This document shows, one piece after another, positions 1 through 7,423 of a stretch of DNA of 10,734 nucleotides. Both the position numbers and the translations under genes were made by a program. The notes under the pieces are model-generated. The model saw nothing but the letters and a program-made list of their open reading frames with translations, made no database searches and had not been told where the DNA came from. The DNA comes from an uncultured Chryseolinea sp. (GTDB lineage Bacteria > Bacteroidota > Bacteroidia > Cytophagales > Cyclobacteriaceae): positions 1-10,734 of the forward strand of contig CAMLER010000109.1 in NCBI GenBank assembly GCA_946478915.1, written 5' to 3'. Numbering within the stretch: position 1 is the first letter of the stretch; each line of letters starts with the position of its first letter.

Positions 1-12
1 TAAGAGGAAGCA

Positions 13-2364
13 GTGATCAAAACCACCGCAGGGGAGGATCCCTATGAAATATATGAATTCAGGTTAGATCATGGATATCATTATCAATTTCTACGAAATA
101 CCCTGCAACTGAATCGCGGCCAGGATAAAACAAATTCCCTAATGTTCAGTGACATTGCACCTTTTGCAGGAATTGAAGCGAGCGACTGGAGTTGGGCTCC
201 GCTGCTGGCTGATTTTGACAACGACGGAACTAAGGACTTGTTCGTGTCAAATGGGATTCTGGGTCGGCCAAATGATTTGGACTATATCAACTTTATATCA
301 TCAGATTCTGCTCAACGGTATATGACCGATCAACAGCTGATCGAGCAGATGCCTTCAGGAAAGGTTTCGAATGTCTTTTTTAGAAATGGAGGAAATGCCA
401 GGTTTGAGAATGTTACGAGAGAATGGATTGGAGAAGAACCAAGCCTATCGAATGGAGCCGCGTACGGAGATCTGGATAACGATGGAGACCTTGACCTTGT
501 GATAAATAATATAAACGAAACAGCTTCTGTCTATAGAAACGATTTGAGAACTTCGAATTTTATCAGGTTAAAGTTTGACGGCGATCGTGGCAACCGTTTT
601 GGAGTGGGTACCCAGGTCGTTGTGTATGCAAACGAAGTAAAATTGCATTATGAACAAATGTCGTCGCGTGGTTGGCTGTCGTCAGTCGATCCCACGATGC
701 ACATCGGTCTTGGTGATCTTAGACCTGACTCTATGGTGATCCGGTGGCCGGGAAATCGCGCACAAACCATTAAAAACCTGAGTATAAACCAAACGTTGAC
801 AATAAAGGAATCAGATGCTCTCACTGCTATAGATCGGAAATTCCTGCCACGTCCAGCCTTGCTTCAGGTGAAGGAGGATATTCCTTTCAGGCATGTTGAG
901 AATGGCTTCAATGCATTTAACGTTGAAAGGTTGATTCCACACATGTTATCTACCCAGGGCCCAAGAATTGCGACTGCAGATGTTAATGCAGATGGCCGTA
1001 TGGACTTTTTTATCGGCGGCGCTACCGGGCAGGCTGGCGAGATATTTTTGCAGGGACCCGACGGGAAATTCCGCAGTTCGGTTCAACATTCGATCGCAAG
1101 CGATTCTTTGGCAGAAGATGTTGATGCCAGCTTTGCGGACGTCAATGGTGACGGAGCGCCGGATCTCATTGTCGTAAGCGGCGGCCAGGAATATGATCGT
1201 CAGCACAAGATTATGCAACCCAGAATTTATTTTAATGACGGAGATGGAAATTTCAAAAAAGCTGCTGGCAGTTTGCCCGAAATAAATGTAAATGCTTCTT
1301 GTGTGAGGTCGTTTGATATAGAAGGGGATGGCGATGTTGATATTTTTATCGGTGGGAGGGTTGTTCCGGGGAAGTATGGTATTGATCCAATGAGCTATTT
1401 GCTCATCAATGATGGAACAGGGGTTTTCACCGATGAATCCACAAGACGACTGTTACCGGATAGGTCATTGGGGATGGTCTCAGATGCCATGTGGGTTGAC
1501 CTGAACAAAGATCAAAGGATCGATCTGATCGCGGTGGGAGAATGGATGCCGATAACTATTCTACTTCAGGACTCCTCAGGGAATTTTACAAACAAAACAG
1601 CGGAATATGGCCTGTCAAAAACGGCTGGTTGGTGGAATACCATCGAAGCAAATGATTTTGACGGAGACGGAAACATTGATTTTGTTGTGGGAAACCTGGG
1701 ACTGAACTCCCGTCTGCGAGCGTCAATAGATGAACCTGTCGGTATCACCATAGGCGACATCGATAACAACAACAGCCTTGATCACATTACCACCTATTAC
1801 AACGGAGGGAGGCGCTATCCATTTCTTTCACGCGATCAATTGGTTAAGCAAATTCCTGCCATGCGCCGGCAATTTTTGAAATATAGAAACTTCAAGAATG
1901 TCCAGTTAGAAGATATCGTAGACAGATCCATGCAGCAGCGATTTCTTCACAAAGAGGTTCAAACATTCTCTTCAGTCTACTTGAAAAATTATGGAAACAA
2001 AAGAATGGAGTTAATAGATTTACCCAAGGAGGCCCAATGGTTTCCCATTTTTTCGTTTTGCATTCAGGATTTGGATAACGACGGTTTTTCAGACATTATG
2101 GCTGTCGGGAATTTCGACGCTGTTCAACCCGAGTTCGGGAGATATGATGCAGGCTATGGATTGGTTATGATAAATGACGGCAAAGGAAATTTCAAATTCA
2201 TGGAAGGAAGCGAATCTGGATTCATTGTTAGAGGCCAGGGAAGGGATATAAAGTCGATCAGTTCAAAAGGGGGAGTCAGCTTTCTGGTTTCACGCAACAA
2301 TGACAGCGTAATGCAGTTTTCCAAAACAGTGGGGAACCCTATTGCTCGGGTTGTCCCGGAATAA
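13..2364 (+). CDS. CRTAC1-like FG-GAP/ASPIC protein, N-terminus missing (possible pseudogene)
   Basis: This is the C-terminal 783 residues of a large secreted repeat protein of the CRTAC1 type; such proteins are thought to bind ligands at the cell surface, but no specific function is known. Nine calcium-loop motifs (DxDxDGxxD type) start near residues 67, 153, 323, 376, 435, 496, 548, 582 and 686. An ASPIC/UnbV domain lies at about 195-267, between the second and third motif. All nine match, in order, the last nine motifs of the neighbouring gene at 2532-5846, so the two are tandem paralogs. That complete neighbour has about 322 more N-terminal residues, including the signal peptide and five motifs. 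Here the frame is closed by TAA at bases 1-3, so the only starts left are GTG at 13 or later codons, none with a signal peptide. A GAGGA at 4-8 could act as a ribosome site, but it also encodes the conserved acidic residues of the family motif. I read it as an interrupted gene; a sequence error at the edge is the alternative. Confidence 0.8.
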   Translation: MIKTTAGEDPYEIYEFRLDHGYHYQFLRNTLQLNRGQDKTNSLMFSDIAPFAGIEASDWSWAPLLADFDNDGTKDLFVSNGILGRPNDLDYINFISSDSAQRYMTDQQLIEQMPSGKVSNVFFRNGGNARFENVTREWIGEEPSLSNGAAYGDLDNDGDLDLVINNINETASVYRNDLRTSNFIRLKFDGDRGNRFGVGTQVVVYANEVKLHYEQMSSRGWLSSVDPTMHIGLGDLRPDSMVIRWPGNRAQTIKNLSINQTLTIKESDALTAIDRKFLPRPALLQVKEDIPFRHVENGFNAFNVERLIPHMLSTQGPRIATADVNADGRMDFFIGGATGQAGEIFLQGPDGKFRSSVQHSIASDSLAEDVDASFADVNGDGAPDLIVVSGGQEYDRQHKIMQPRIYFNDGDGNFKKAAGSLPEINVNASCVRSFDIEGDGDVDIFIGGRVVPGKYGIDPMSYLLINDGTGVFTDESTRRLLPDRSLGMVSDAMWVDLNKDQRIDLIAVGEWMPITILLQDSSGNFTNKTAEYGLSKTAGWWNTIEANDFDGDGNIDFVVGNLGLNSRLRASIDEPVGITIGDIDNNNSLDHITTYYNGGRRYPFLSRDQLVKQIPAMRRQFLKYRNFKNVQLEDIVDRSMQQRFLHKEVQTFSSVYLKNYGNKRMELIDLPKEAQWFPIFSFCIQDLDNDGFSDIMAVGNFDAVQPEFGRYDAGYGLVMINDGKGNFKFMEGSESGFIVRGQGRDIKSISSKGGVSFLVSRNNDSVMQFSKTVGNPIARVVPE

Positions 2365-2529
2365 ATATATTTTCATCCCTCAATTCGAGTAAGACAACAG
2401 CTGTAGATCATAACCGATTCGGATTCGAGGTTAGTGAATGGCTTATTGGGTTGCCGCCGGTATAAGAACCACTGTAAAAATGAGGGCCTCAAGACGTTTT
2501 TCTTTACTTTTCAGATGCGAATAGTTCAT

Positions 2530-2534
2530 TAATG
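2530..2534 (+). promoter_or_regulatory. TAATG stop-start overlap of a tiny leader frame with the CRTAC1-like gene
   Basis: A five-codon frame (ATG at 2515, peptide MRIVH) ends in a TAA whose last base is the A of the ATG at 2532. The frame is open upstream to a TAG at 2404 and could also begin at GTG 2434, giving about 32 codons. Such overlaps can couple translation or let ribosomes reinitiate, which could matter because the main gene has no Shine-Dalgarno sequence. It may equally be chance; the peptide looks like no known leader. Confidence 0.2.
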
Positions 2535-5500
2535 ACAAAGTACTTTTTGTTTGTTGTCGTCCTAATTACATCATGTGGGAAACAGGAAGATGTTTATCAC
2601 GCTGGTCCTGACGCAGTGTTCAAGAGACTTGATGCATCCGAAACGGGAATCGACTTTGTGAATTTGGTGGAAACTACGGATGAACTGGATGTCTTCCGGT
2701 ACCGAAATTTTTATAACGGCGGGGGTGTAGGCATCGGGGATTTCAACAATGATGGATTGCCTGAAGTATTCCTGATATCAAATGTTGGCCCTAATAAGCT
2801 TTTTCTGAACAAGGGTGGCTGGAAGTTTGAAGATATCAGCGCATCTGCGGGAATACAAGGGACAAAAGCTTGGTCGACCGGAGTCAGTATTGTTGATGTC
2901 AACGGTGACGGTTTTCTCGATATTTATGTAAGCAATGCAGGTGATGTAATGCATGGAAACCGCGAGAATGAGCTCTTCATTAATCAAGGCAATTTGACAT
3001 TTTTGGAAAGCGCTGCGCAATATGGTCTTGCCGACAAGGGATTCGGAACTCACGCAGCTTTTTTTGATTATGACAAAGACGGTGATCTGGATTGTTATGT
3101 ACTGAACAATTCTTACAAACCGGTTTCTTCACTCGGATATCGCAATCTTCGAAAAGTCCGTGACCCGTTTGGCGGTCATAAACTTTACAGAAACGATGGC
3201 GATAAATTTGTCGATGTTAGCGAGGCCGCAGGCATTTTCGGAAGCGTTATAGGCTTTGGATTGGGTGTCAGCGTATCGGACGTGAACCGGGATACCTGGC
3301 CCGACCTGTACATTTCCAACGACTTTTATGAGCGCGACTACCTTTACATCAATAAAGGAGATGGCAGTTTTGAAGAGATGCTGGAAAGCGCGATGGACCA
3401 TGTGAGCATGTTCTCCATGGGTGGCGATATTGCTGATCTTAACAACGACGGTTATCCGGAAATTTTTTCAACGGATATGCTACCCGAAGACAAAATACGG
3501 CTAAAGACCCTGACGGCCTTTGAAACCTATGATATATATCAACTCCGCACGAAGAATGGATACTACCATCAGTTCATGCGAAACATGTTGCACTTAAACA
3601 ACCGGGATGGAACCTTTACCGAAATCGGAGAATTGGCAGGTGTATCGGCGACCGACTGGAGTTGGGGAGCCTTGATTGCAGATTTCAACAATGACCAGAA
3701 TAAAGAAATTTTTGTATCCAACGGCATATACAAAGACCTTATTAACCAGGATTTCGTGGAATACCTGGGAAGCAGTGACCAGATGCGGATGGCAATAGAA
3801 GGAAGAGAGATCAATTTCGAAGAATTCACAAAGAAAATGCCCTCACAGAAATTGAGTAATTTTTTATTTGAACAGACAGATCATCTCAAATTCACAAACG
3901 TCTCGGAGGAGTGGGGACTCGCAGAGCCCGGATTCTCGAATGGAGCGGCCTACGGCGACCTGGACAATGATGGTGATCTCGATCTCGTTGTGAATAATGT
4001 TAATCACGAAGTATTTATCTACAAAAACCAAACACAAGAACTCACGGATAATAATTATCTGGCATTTAAGTTTAAAGGTCATGGTAAGAATGTTTTTGGT
4101 TTGGGCGCAACGGTTCACGCATACGTCGATTCGTCGGTTATATCGTTAGACAATATGCCGACACGCGGGTTTCAGTCAAGCATGGACTACAAAATAATCA
4201 TGGGCGTTGGTGATCTGAACAAGATCGATTGTGTAACAGTGACCTGGCCCGACCAACGGATTCAGGTATTGAAAGATGTTCAGACTAATCAGTTGCATAC
4301 GTTTTCAAGTGAGGACGCAAAGGTTGTTGCACAGCAGGAGCGCTCAGGTGAGCCGCTGCTACGCATGGTTGAAAACAGTCCCATAATCCACGAGGAAAAT
4401 CTTTACAATGATTTTGCGCGCGATCGTTTACAATACCATATGCTTTCTACGCAGGGCCCCGCATTTGCGAAGGGAGATGTGAACAACGATGGCCTCGATG
4501 ATTTGTTCGTCGGTGCGTCGGTCGGTCATACCTCCATGATTTATTTGCAAACATCCGGTGGAAAGTTTATTCCACTTGATCCGGAGCTATTTGAGACTGA
4601 TAGCACATCCGAGGACGTAGCAGCGATTTTTTTTGACGCCGATGGAGATAGTGACCTTGATTTATACGTTGCTACAGGCGGTTCAGAGCATTTAGAAAAA
4701 TCGCCGGCCCAGATTGACAGATTTTATATAAATGAAGGAGTACGGAACGGAAAACCTGCGTTTGAAAAAATGCAAGATGCACTTCCATCCAGGCACCAAA
4801 GCGGCAGTTGTGTCCGGGTAGCTGACATAGATAACGATGGAGACCTGGATCTTTTTGTCGGTACGCGAAGTATACCTTCAGCTTATGGAATGCCTGCTGA
4901 CCAGGTGATTCTAATAAATAACGGCAACGGAAAGTTTAGCGATGCAACCGGTACAATAGCCCCAGCGTTGTTAAAGTTTGGTATGGTTACAGATGCTGCC
5001 TGGTTTGATTATGATCAGAATGGTTTTCCAGATCTCATGGTAGTCGGTGAGTGGATGCCTGTTACAATCTTTTCAAATGATGGAAAAAAATTGTCCAGGG
5101 TTGAAGGTCTTCGCGGGCTTAGCAAATCTGATGGTTGGTGGAACAAGATCAAAGCAGCCGATATCGATCAGGATGGGGATGCCGATTTTGTGCTGGGAAA
5201 TCTTGGTTTGAATTCATTGTTTCGGCCCTCAGCGGAAGAGCCAATGGTATTATATGTGAATGATTTTGACAAGAATGGTTCTGTTGAACCCATCTTCGCA
5301 TTCACGCGGGGTGACAAGGAATACCCATATGCGCTTCGGCAGGATATTATTCAACAAATAAGTGTATTAAAAAAAGAATTTGTTTTCTATAAAGACTATG
5401 CGGATAAGCAAGTGCAACAAATTTTTGAAACGAGTTCGCTCGCTGAAGCGCATCAATTGCGGTTTTATGAGCCCTATACTTCTATCTTAATCAACGATGG

Positions 5501-5846
5501 AGCGAAAGGCTTCAGGTTGCAACATCTTCCTGTGGAGGCGCAGTTTGCACCGGTATATGGTGTCGAAATATTTGATGTAGATGGAGATAATCTGGAGGAC
5601 ATAATTCTCGGGGGAAACTTATTTGCGGTTAAACCACAAGTTGGCCGCTATGACGCGATGAAAGGCTTAGTCCTGCAGAACCAGGGTAATGGAAATTTTA
5701 AACCACTACCGGCGCAAGAGTCCGGGCTCAAGATCGGAGGGGAGATCCGCCATATTTCCATGGTAAGGAGATCGGATCAAAAAACACTCATTTTTGTCCG
5801 AAATAATGATTCGGCTAAGTTTTATCGCATGGTTCGCAGGCCGTAG
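2532..5846 (+). CDS. CRTAC1-like surface lipoprotein: 7 FG-GAP motifs, ASPIC/UnbV, 7 FG-GAP motifs
   Basis: This complete 1104-residue protein is a probable outer-membrane, surface-facing lipoprotein. The start is fixed by a short lipoprotein signal: Lys3, a hydrophobic run, then lipobox ITSC with Cys15. GKQED follows the cysteine and resembles the acidic export signals of Bacteroidota surface lipoproteins. Calcium-loop FG-GAP/VCBS motifs start at residues 70, 122, 179, 250, 302, 384 and 476. An ASPIC/UnbV domain follows at about 520-592, then seven more motifs at 649, 702, 765, 826, 877, 911 and 1015. This suggests two seven-bladed beta-propellers joined by the ASPIC domain. A charged, probably helical stretch (about 930-970) interrupts the second propeller between the last two motifs and is also present in the upstream paralog. 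The family is recognised with confidence (CRTAC1/UnbV-like), but its ligand is unknown. In Bacteroidota such genes often lie near SusC/SusD-like transport genes; that is recollection and none is in view. No Shine-Dalgarno sequence precedes the ATG. Confidence 0.93.
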   Translation: MTKYFLFVVVLITSCGKQEDVYHAGPDAVFKRLDASETGIDFVNLVETTDELDVFRYRNFYNGGGVGIGDFNNDGLPEVFLISNVGPNKLFLNKGGWKFEDISASAGIQGTKAWSTGVSIVDVNGDGFLDIYVSNAGDVMHGNRENELFINQGNLTFLESAAQYGLADKGFGTHAAFFDYDKDGDLDCYVLNNSYKPVSSLGYRNLRKVRDPFGGHKLYRNDGDKFVDVSEAAGIFGSVIGFGLGVSVSDVNRDTWPDLYISNDFYERDYLYINKGDGSFEEMLESAMDHVSMFSMGGDIADLNNDGYPEIFSTDMLPEDKIRLKTLTAFETYDIYQLRTKNGYYHQFMRNMLHLNNRDGTFTEIGELAGVSATDWSWGALIADFNNDQNKEIFVSNGIYKDLINQDFVEYLGSSDQMRMAIEGREINFEEFTKKMPSQKLSNFLFEQTDHLKFTNVSEEWGLAEPGFSNGAAYGDLDNDGDLDLVVNNVNHEVFIYKNQTQELTDNNYLAFKFKGHGKNVFGLGATVHAYVDSSVISLDNMPTRGFQSSMDYKIIMGVGDLNKIDCVTVTWPDQRIQVLKDVQTNQLHTFSSEDAKVVAQQERSGEPLLRMVENSPIIHEENLYNDFARDRLQYHMLSTQGPAFAKGDVNNDGLDDLFVGASVGHTSMIYLQTSGGKFIPLDPELFETDSTSEDVAAIFFDADGDSDLDLYVATGGSEHLEKSPAQIDRFYINEGVRNGKPAFEKMQDALPSRHQSGSCVRVADIDNDGDLDLFVGTRSIPSAYGMPADQVILINNGNGKFSDATGTIAPALLKFGMVTDAAWFDYDQNGFPDLMVVGEWMPVTIFSNDGKKLSRVEGLRGLSKSDGWWNKIKAADIDQDGDADFVLGNLGLNSLFRPSAEEPMVLYVNDFDKNGSVEPIFAFTRGDKEYPYALRQDIIQQISVLKKEFVFYKDYADKQVQQIFETSSLAEAHQLRFYEPYTSILINDGAKGFRLQHLPVEAQFAPVYGVEIFDVDGDNLEDIILGGNLFAVKPQVGRYDAMKGLVLQNQGNGNFKPLPAQESGLKIGGEIRHISMVRRSDQKTLIFVRNNDSAKFYRMVRRP

Positions 5847-6031
5847 CTTACCATTATTTGATTTGCGCTCGTTTTGAGCTCATGATGCACCTTAAATACT
5901 CTCATTTGTAGCGTGACGAATTCTTTTTGCGTCATTGTTCAATTGCGGTAAATTCCATTTCCCTGGAAACCCCAATCCTTTTTTATTTCTCAGGAATGGG
6001 TAATTTTAAGATCTAATTTAGCCGCATCCTT

Positions 6032-7423
6032 ATGAAGCATTTTATTCTCAGCATGTTGGTCATCACAGGGGCGTTTTTTTCCTGTTCGGATGATGATAAT
6101 GATTGGAGAAACGAAATAAACCGGGCTGATCTTTTGCATCGCTCGGTAAAGCAGGTCACCGACGTGATCGTTCACGATATTTTTTCACCACCTGTTGCTT
6201 CCCGCATTTATACGTATATGTCCGTTGCGGGATATGAAGCAGCTATTCACAGCGATAACAAGTATGTAACACTTGCTGGTCAGCTAAATGGTCTTGAACC
6301 AGTCCCTCAGCCTGATCCCTCTCATGAATATTCGTTCCAGCTGGCTTCGGTTCACGCCATGCTAAAAGTAGGCCGGACTCTGGTATTTTCTGAGGACAAG
6401 ATGGATGCGTTCTATAATAAGCTAATGGAGGAGGTAAAAGACACTGGCATCCCAAGTGATGTTTATGAACGGTCCATTGCGTATGGTACACAAGTTGCGG
6501 ATCACGTCATTGCATGGTCAGGGAAAGACAATTACAAGCAAAGCAGGTCATTCGCGAAATATTCGATCTTGGATGACCCATCCACCTGGAAACCTACGCC
6601 TCCTGCGTATATGGACGCCGTTGAACCCCATTGGAATAAGATAAGGACATTCGGGATTGATTCGGCAGCGCAGTTCAAGCCATCAAAGCCCACCGAATTT
6701 TCGACCCAGAAAGAAAGTCAATTTTATAATGAGGCTTTCGAAGTGTACAATATGGGAAAGAACCTCACCCAGGAACAACGTGAGATTGCCTCATTTTGGG
6801 ATTGCAATCCATTTGTGATGAATGTTAAAGGGCACGTGATGTTTGCTACCAAGAAGATATCTCCAGGCGGGCACTGGATGAACATCGCTCACGTAGCTTG
6901 TGTGAAAACGAATGCTGATTTTGTGCGATCAGCTGAGGCATATGTTAGAGTTGCCGTTGCCCTATTTGATGGGTTTGTATCGTGCTGGGATGAAAAGTAC
7001 AGGAGCAAGCTTATTCGTCCGGAAACCTATATAAATCAATACATCGACGAGGATTGGGTTCCGTTGTTGCAAACACCACCTTTTCCGGAATACACCAGTG
7101 GTCACAGCGTAATATCCGGAGCCGCTGCTACAACACTCACCAATCTATTTGGAGAGAATTTCTCATTTGTCGACTCAACTGAAGTTGAATTCGGACTGAC
7201 ATCCAGGAGCTTTAATTCCTTTGAGGAAGCGTGCAACGAAGCGGCTATTAGTCGGATGTATGGCGGAATACATTACCGTCCGGCATGTGACCAGGGCTTG
7301 ATAGAAGGAAAAGCAATTGGGAACTATATCATCTCTAAAGTTAAGACGCGACGGGAAGAAGCCATAGCCTCCAAAGATTCATCAGAACCAGTCAGGCCTG
7401 CTGTAGGTGCTGTTGCGAACTGA
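6032..7423 (+). CDS. vanadium-dependent haloperoxidase-like lipoprotein (PAP2 superfamily)
   Basis: This 463-residue enzyme is of the vanadium haloperoxidase/acid phosphatase (PAP2) fold. Family members either oxidise halides with peroxide using bound vanadate, or remove phosphate groups. The vanadate/phosphate-binding residues are all visible in the expected order: Lys322 and Arg329 in a K-x6-RP motif, Ser356-Gly357-His358 in YTSGHS, and Arg408 with His414 in SRMYGGIH, followed by Asp420. The binding set is therefore intact, but halide specificity cannot be told. The SGH motif is preceded by Thr rather than the usual Pro. The N-terminus is a lipoprotein signal with Cys18, followed by SDDDND, which closely matches the serine-plus-aspartates surface-export signal described for Flavobacterium and Bacteroides lipoproteins; the enzyme is thus probably displayed on the cell surface. 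It follows the CRTAC1-like paralogs by 185 bases on the same strand. Its last 14 codons overlap the convergent DUF4249 gene and look like an unconserved tail. A phosphatase role is the main alternative. Confidence 0.9.
   Translation: MKHFILSMLVITGAFFSCSDDDNDWRNEINRADLLHRSVKQVTDVIVHDIFSPPVASRIYTYMSVAGYEAAIHSDNKYVTLAGQLNGLEPVPQPDPSHEYSFQLASVHAMLKVGRTLVFSEDKMDAFYNKLMEEVKDTGIPSDVYERSIAYGTQVADHVIAWSGKDNYKQSRSFAKYSILDDPSTWKPTPPAYMDAVEPHWNKIRTFGIDSAAQFKPSKPTEFSTQKESQFYNEAFEVYNMGKNLTQEQREIASFWDCNPFVMNVKGHVMFATKKISPGGHWMNIAHVACVKTNADFVRSAEAYVRVAVALFDGFVSCWDEKYRSKLIRPETYINQYIDEDWVPLLQTPPFPEYTSGHSVISGAAATTLTNLFGENFSFVDSTEVEFGLTSRSFNSFEEACNEAAISRMYGGIHYRPACDQGLIEGKAIGNYIISKVKTRREEAIASKDSSEPVRPAVGAVAN

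Noticed and set aside
448..510. Nucleotide similarity between 448-510 and 3936-3998 as a mobile or recombination repeat
   Set aside because: The similarity follows a shared protein motif (SNGAAYGDLDNDGDLDL) of two paralogs with many third-position differences; it is ordinary gene-duplication homology.
946..1218. Antisense open frame of 90 codons inside the first CRTAC1-like gene, and similar short frames elsewhere (for example 2711-2902, 2778-3053, 3129-3401, 3569-3829, 3864-4118, 9353-9640 and 9989-10276)
   Set aside because: They lie wholly within well-supported genes, their peptides have no recognisable motifs, and repeats of Asp/Asn codons on the coding strand easily create long opposite frames.
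2397..2404. Eight-base palindrome ACAGCTGT between the two CRTAC1-like genes as an operator
   Set aside because: A single short palindrome with no second copy in the window or nearby promoter is not enough evidence.
5867..5879. Hairpin GCTC-GTTTT-GAGC just after the stop at 5846
   Set aside because: Four pairs only and no T tract; too weak to call a terminator.
5914..5934. Hairpin TGACG...CGTCA after the intact CRTAC1-like gene as a terminator
   Set aside because: The stem is only five pairs with an 11-base loop; the T run is inside the loop, and no T tract follows the stem.
6001..6008. TAATTTTA as a Bacteroidota -7 promoter element (TAnnTTTG) for the haloperoxidase-like gene
   Set aside because: It lacks the final G and has no clear TTG-containing -33 element at the right distance; in AT-rich intergenic DNA this match is expected by chance. 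TACTTTTC at 2505-2512 was rejected for the same reason.
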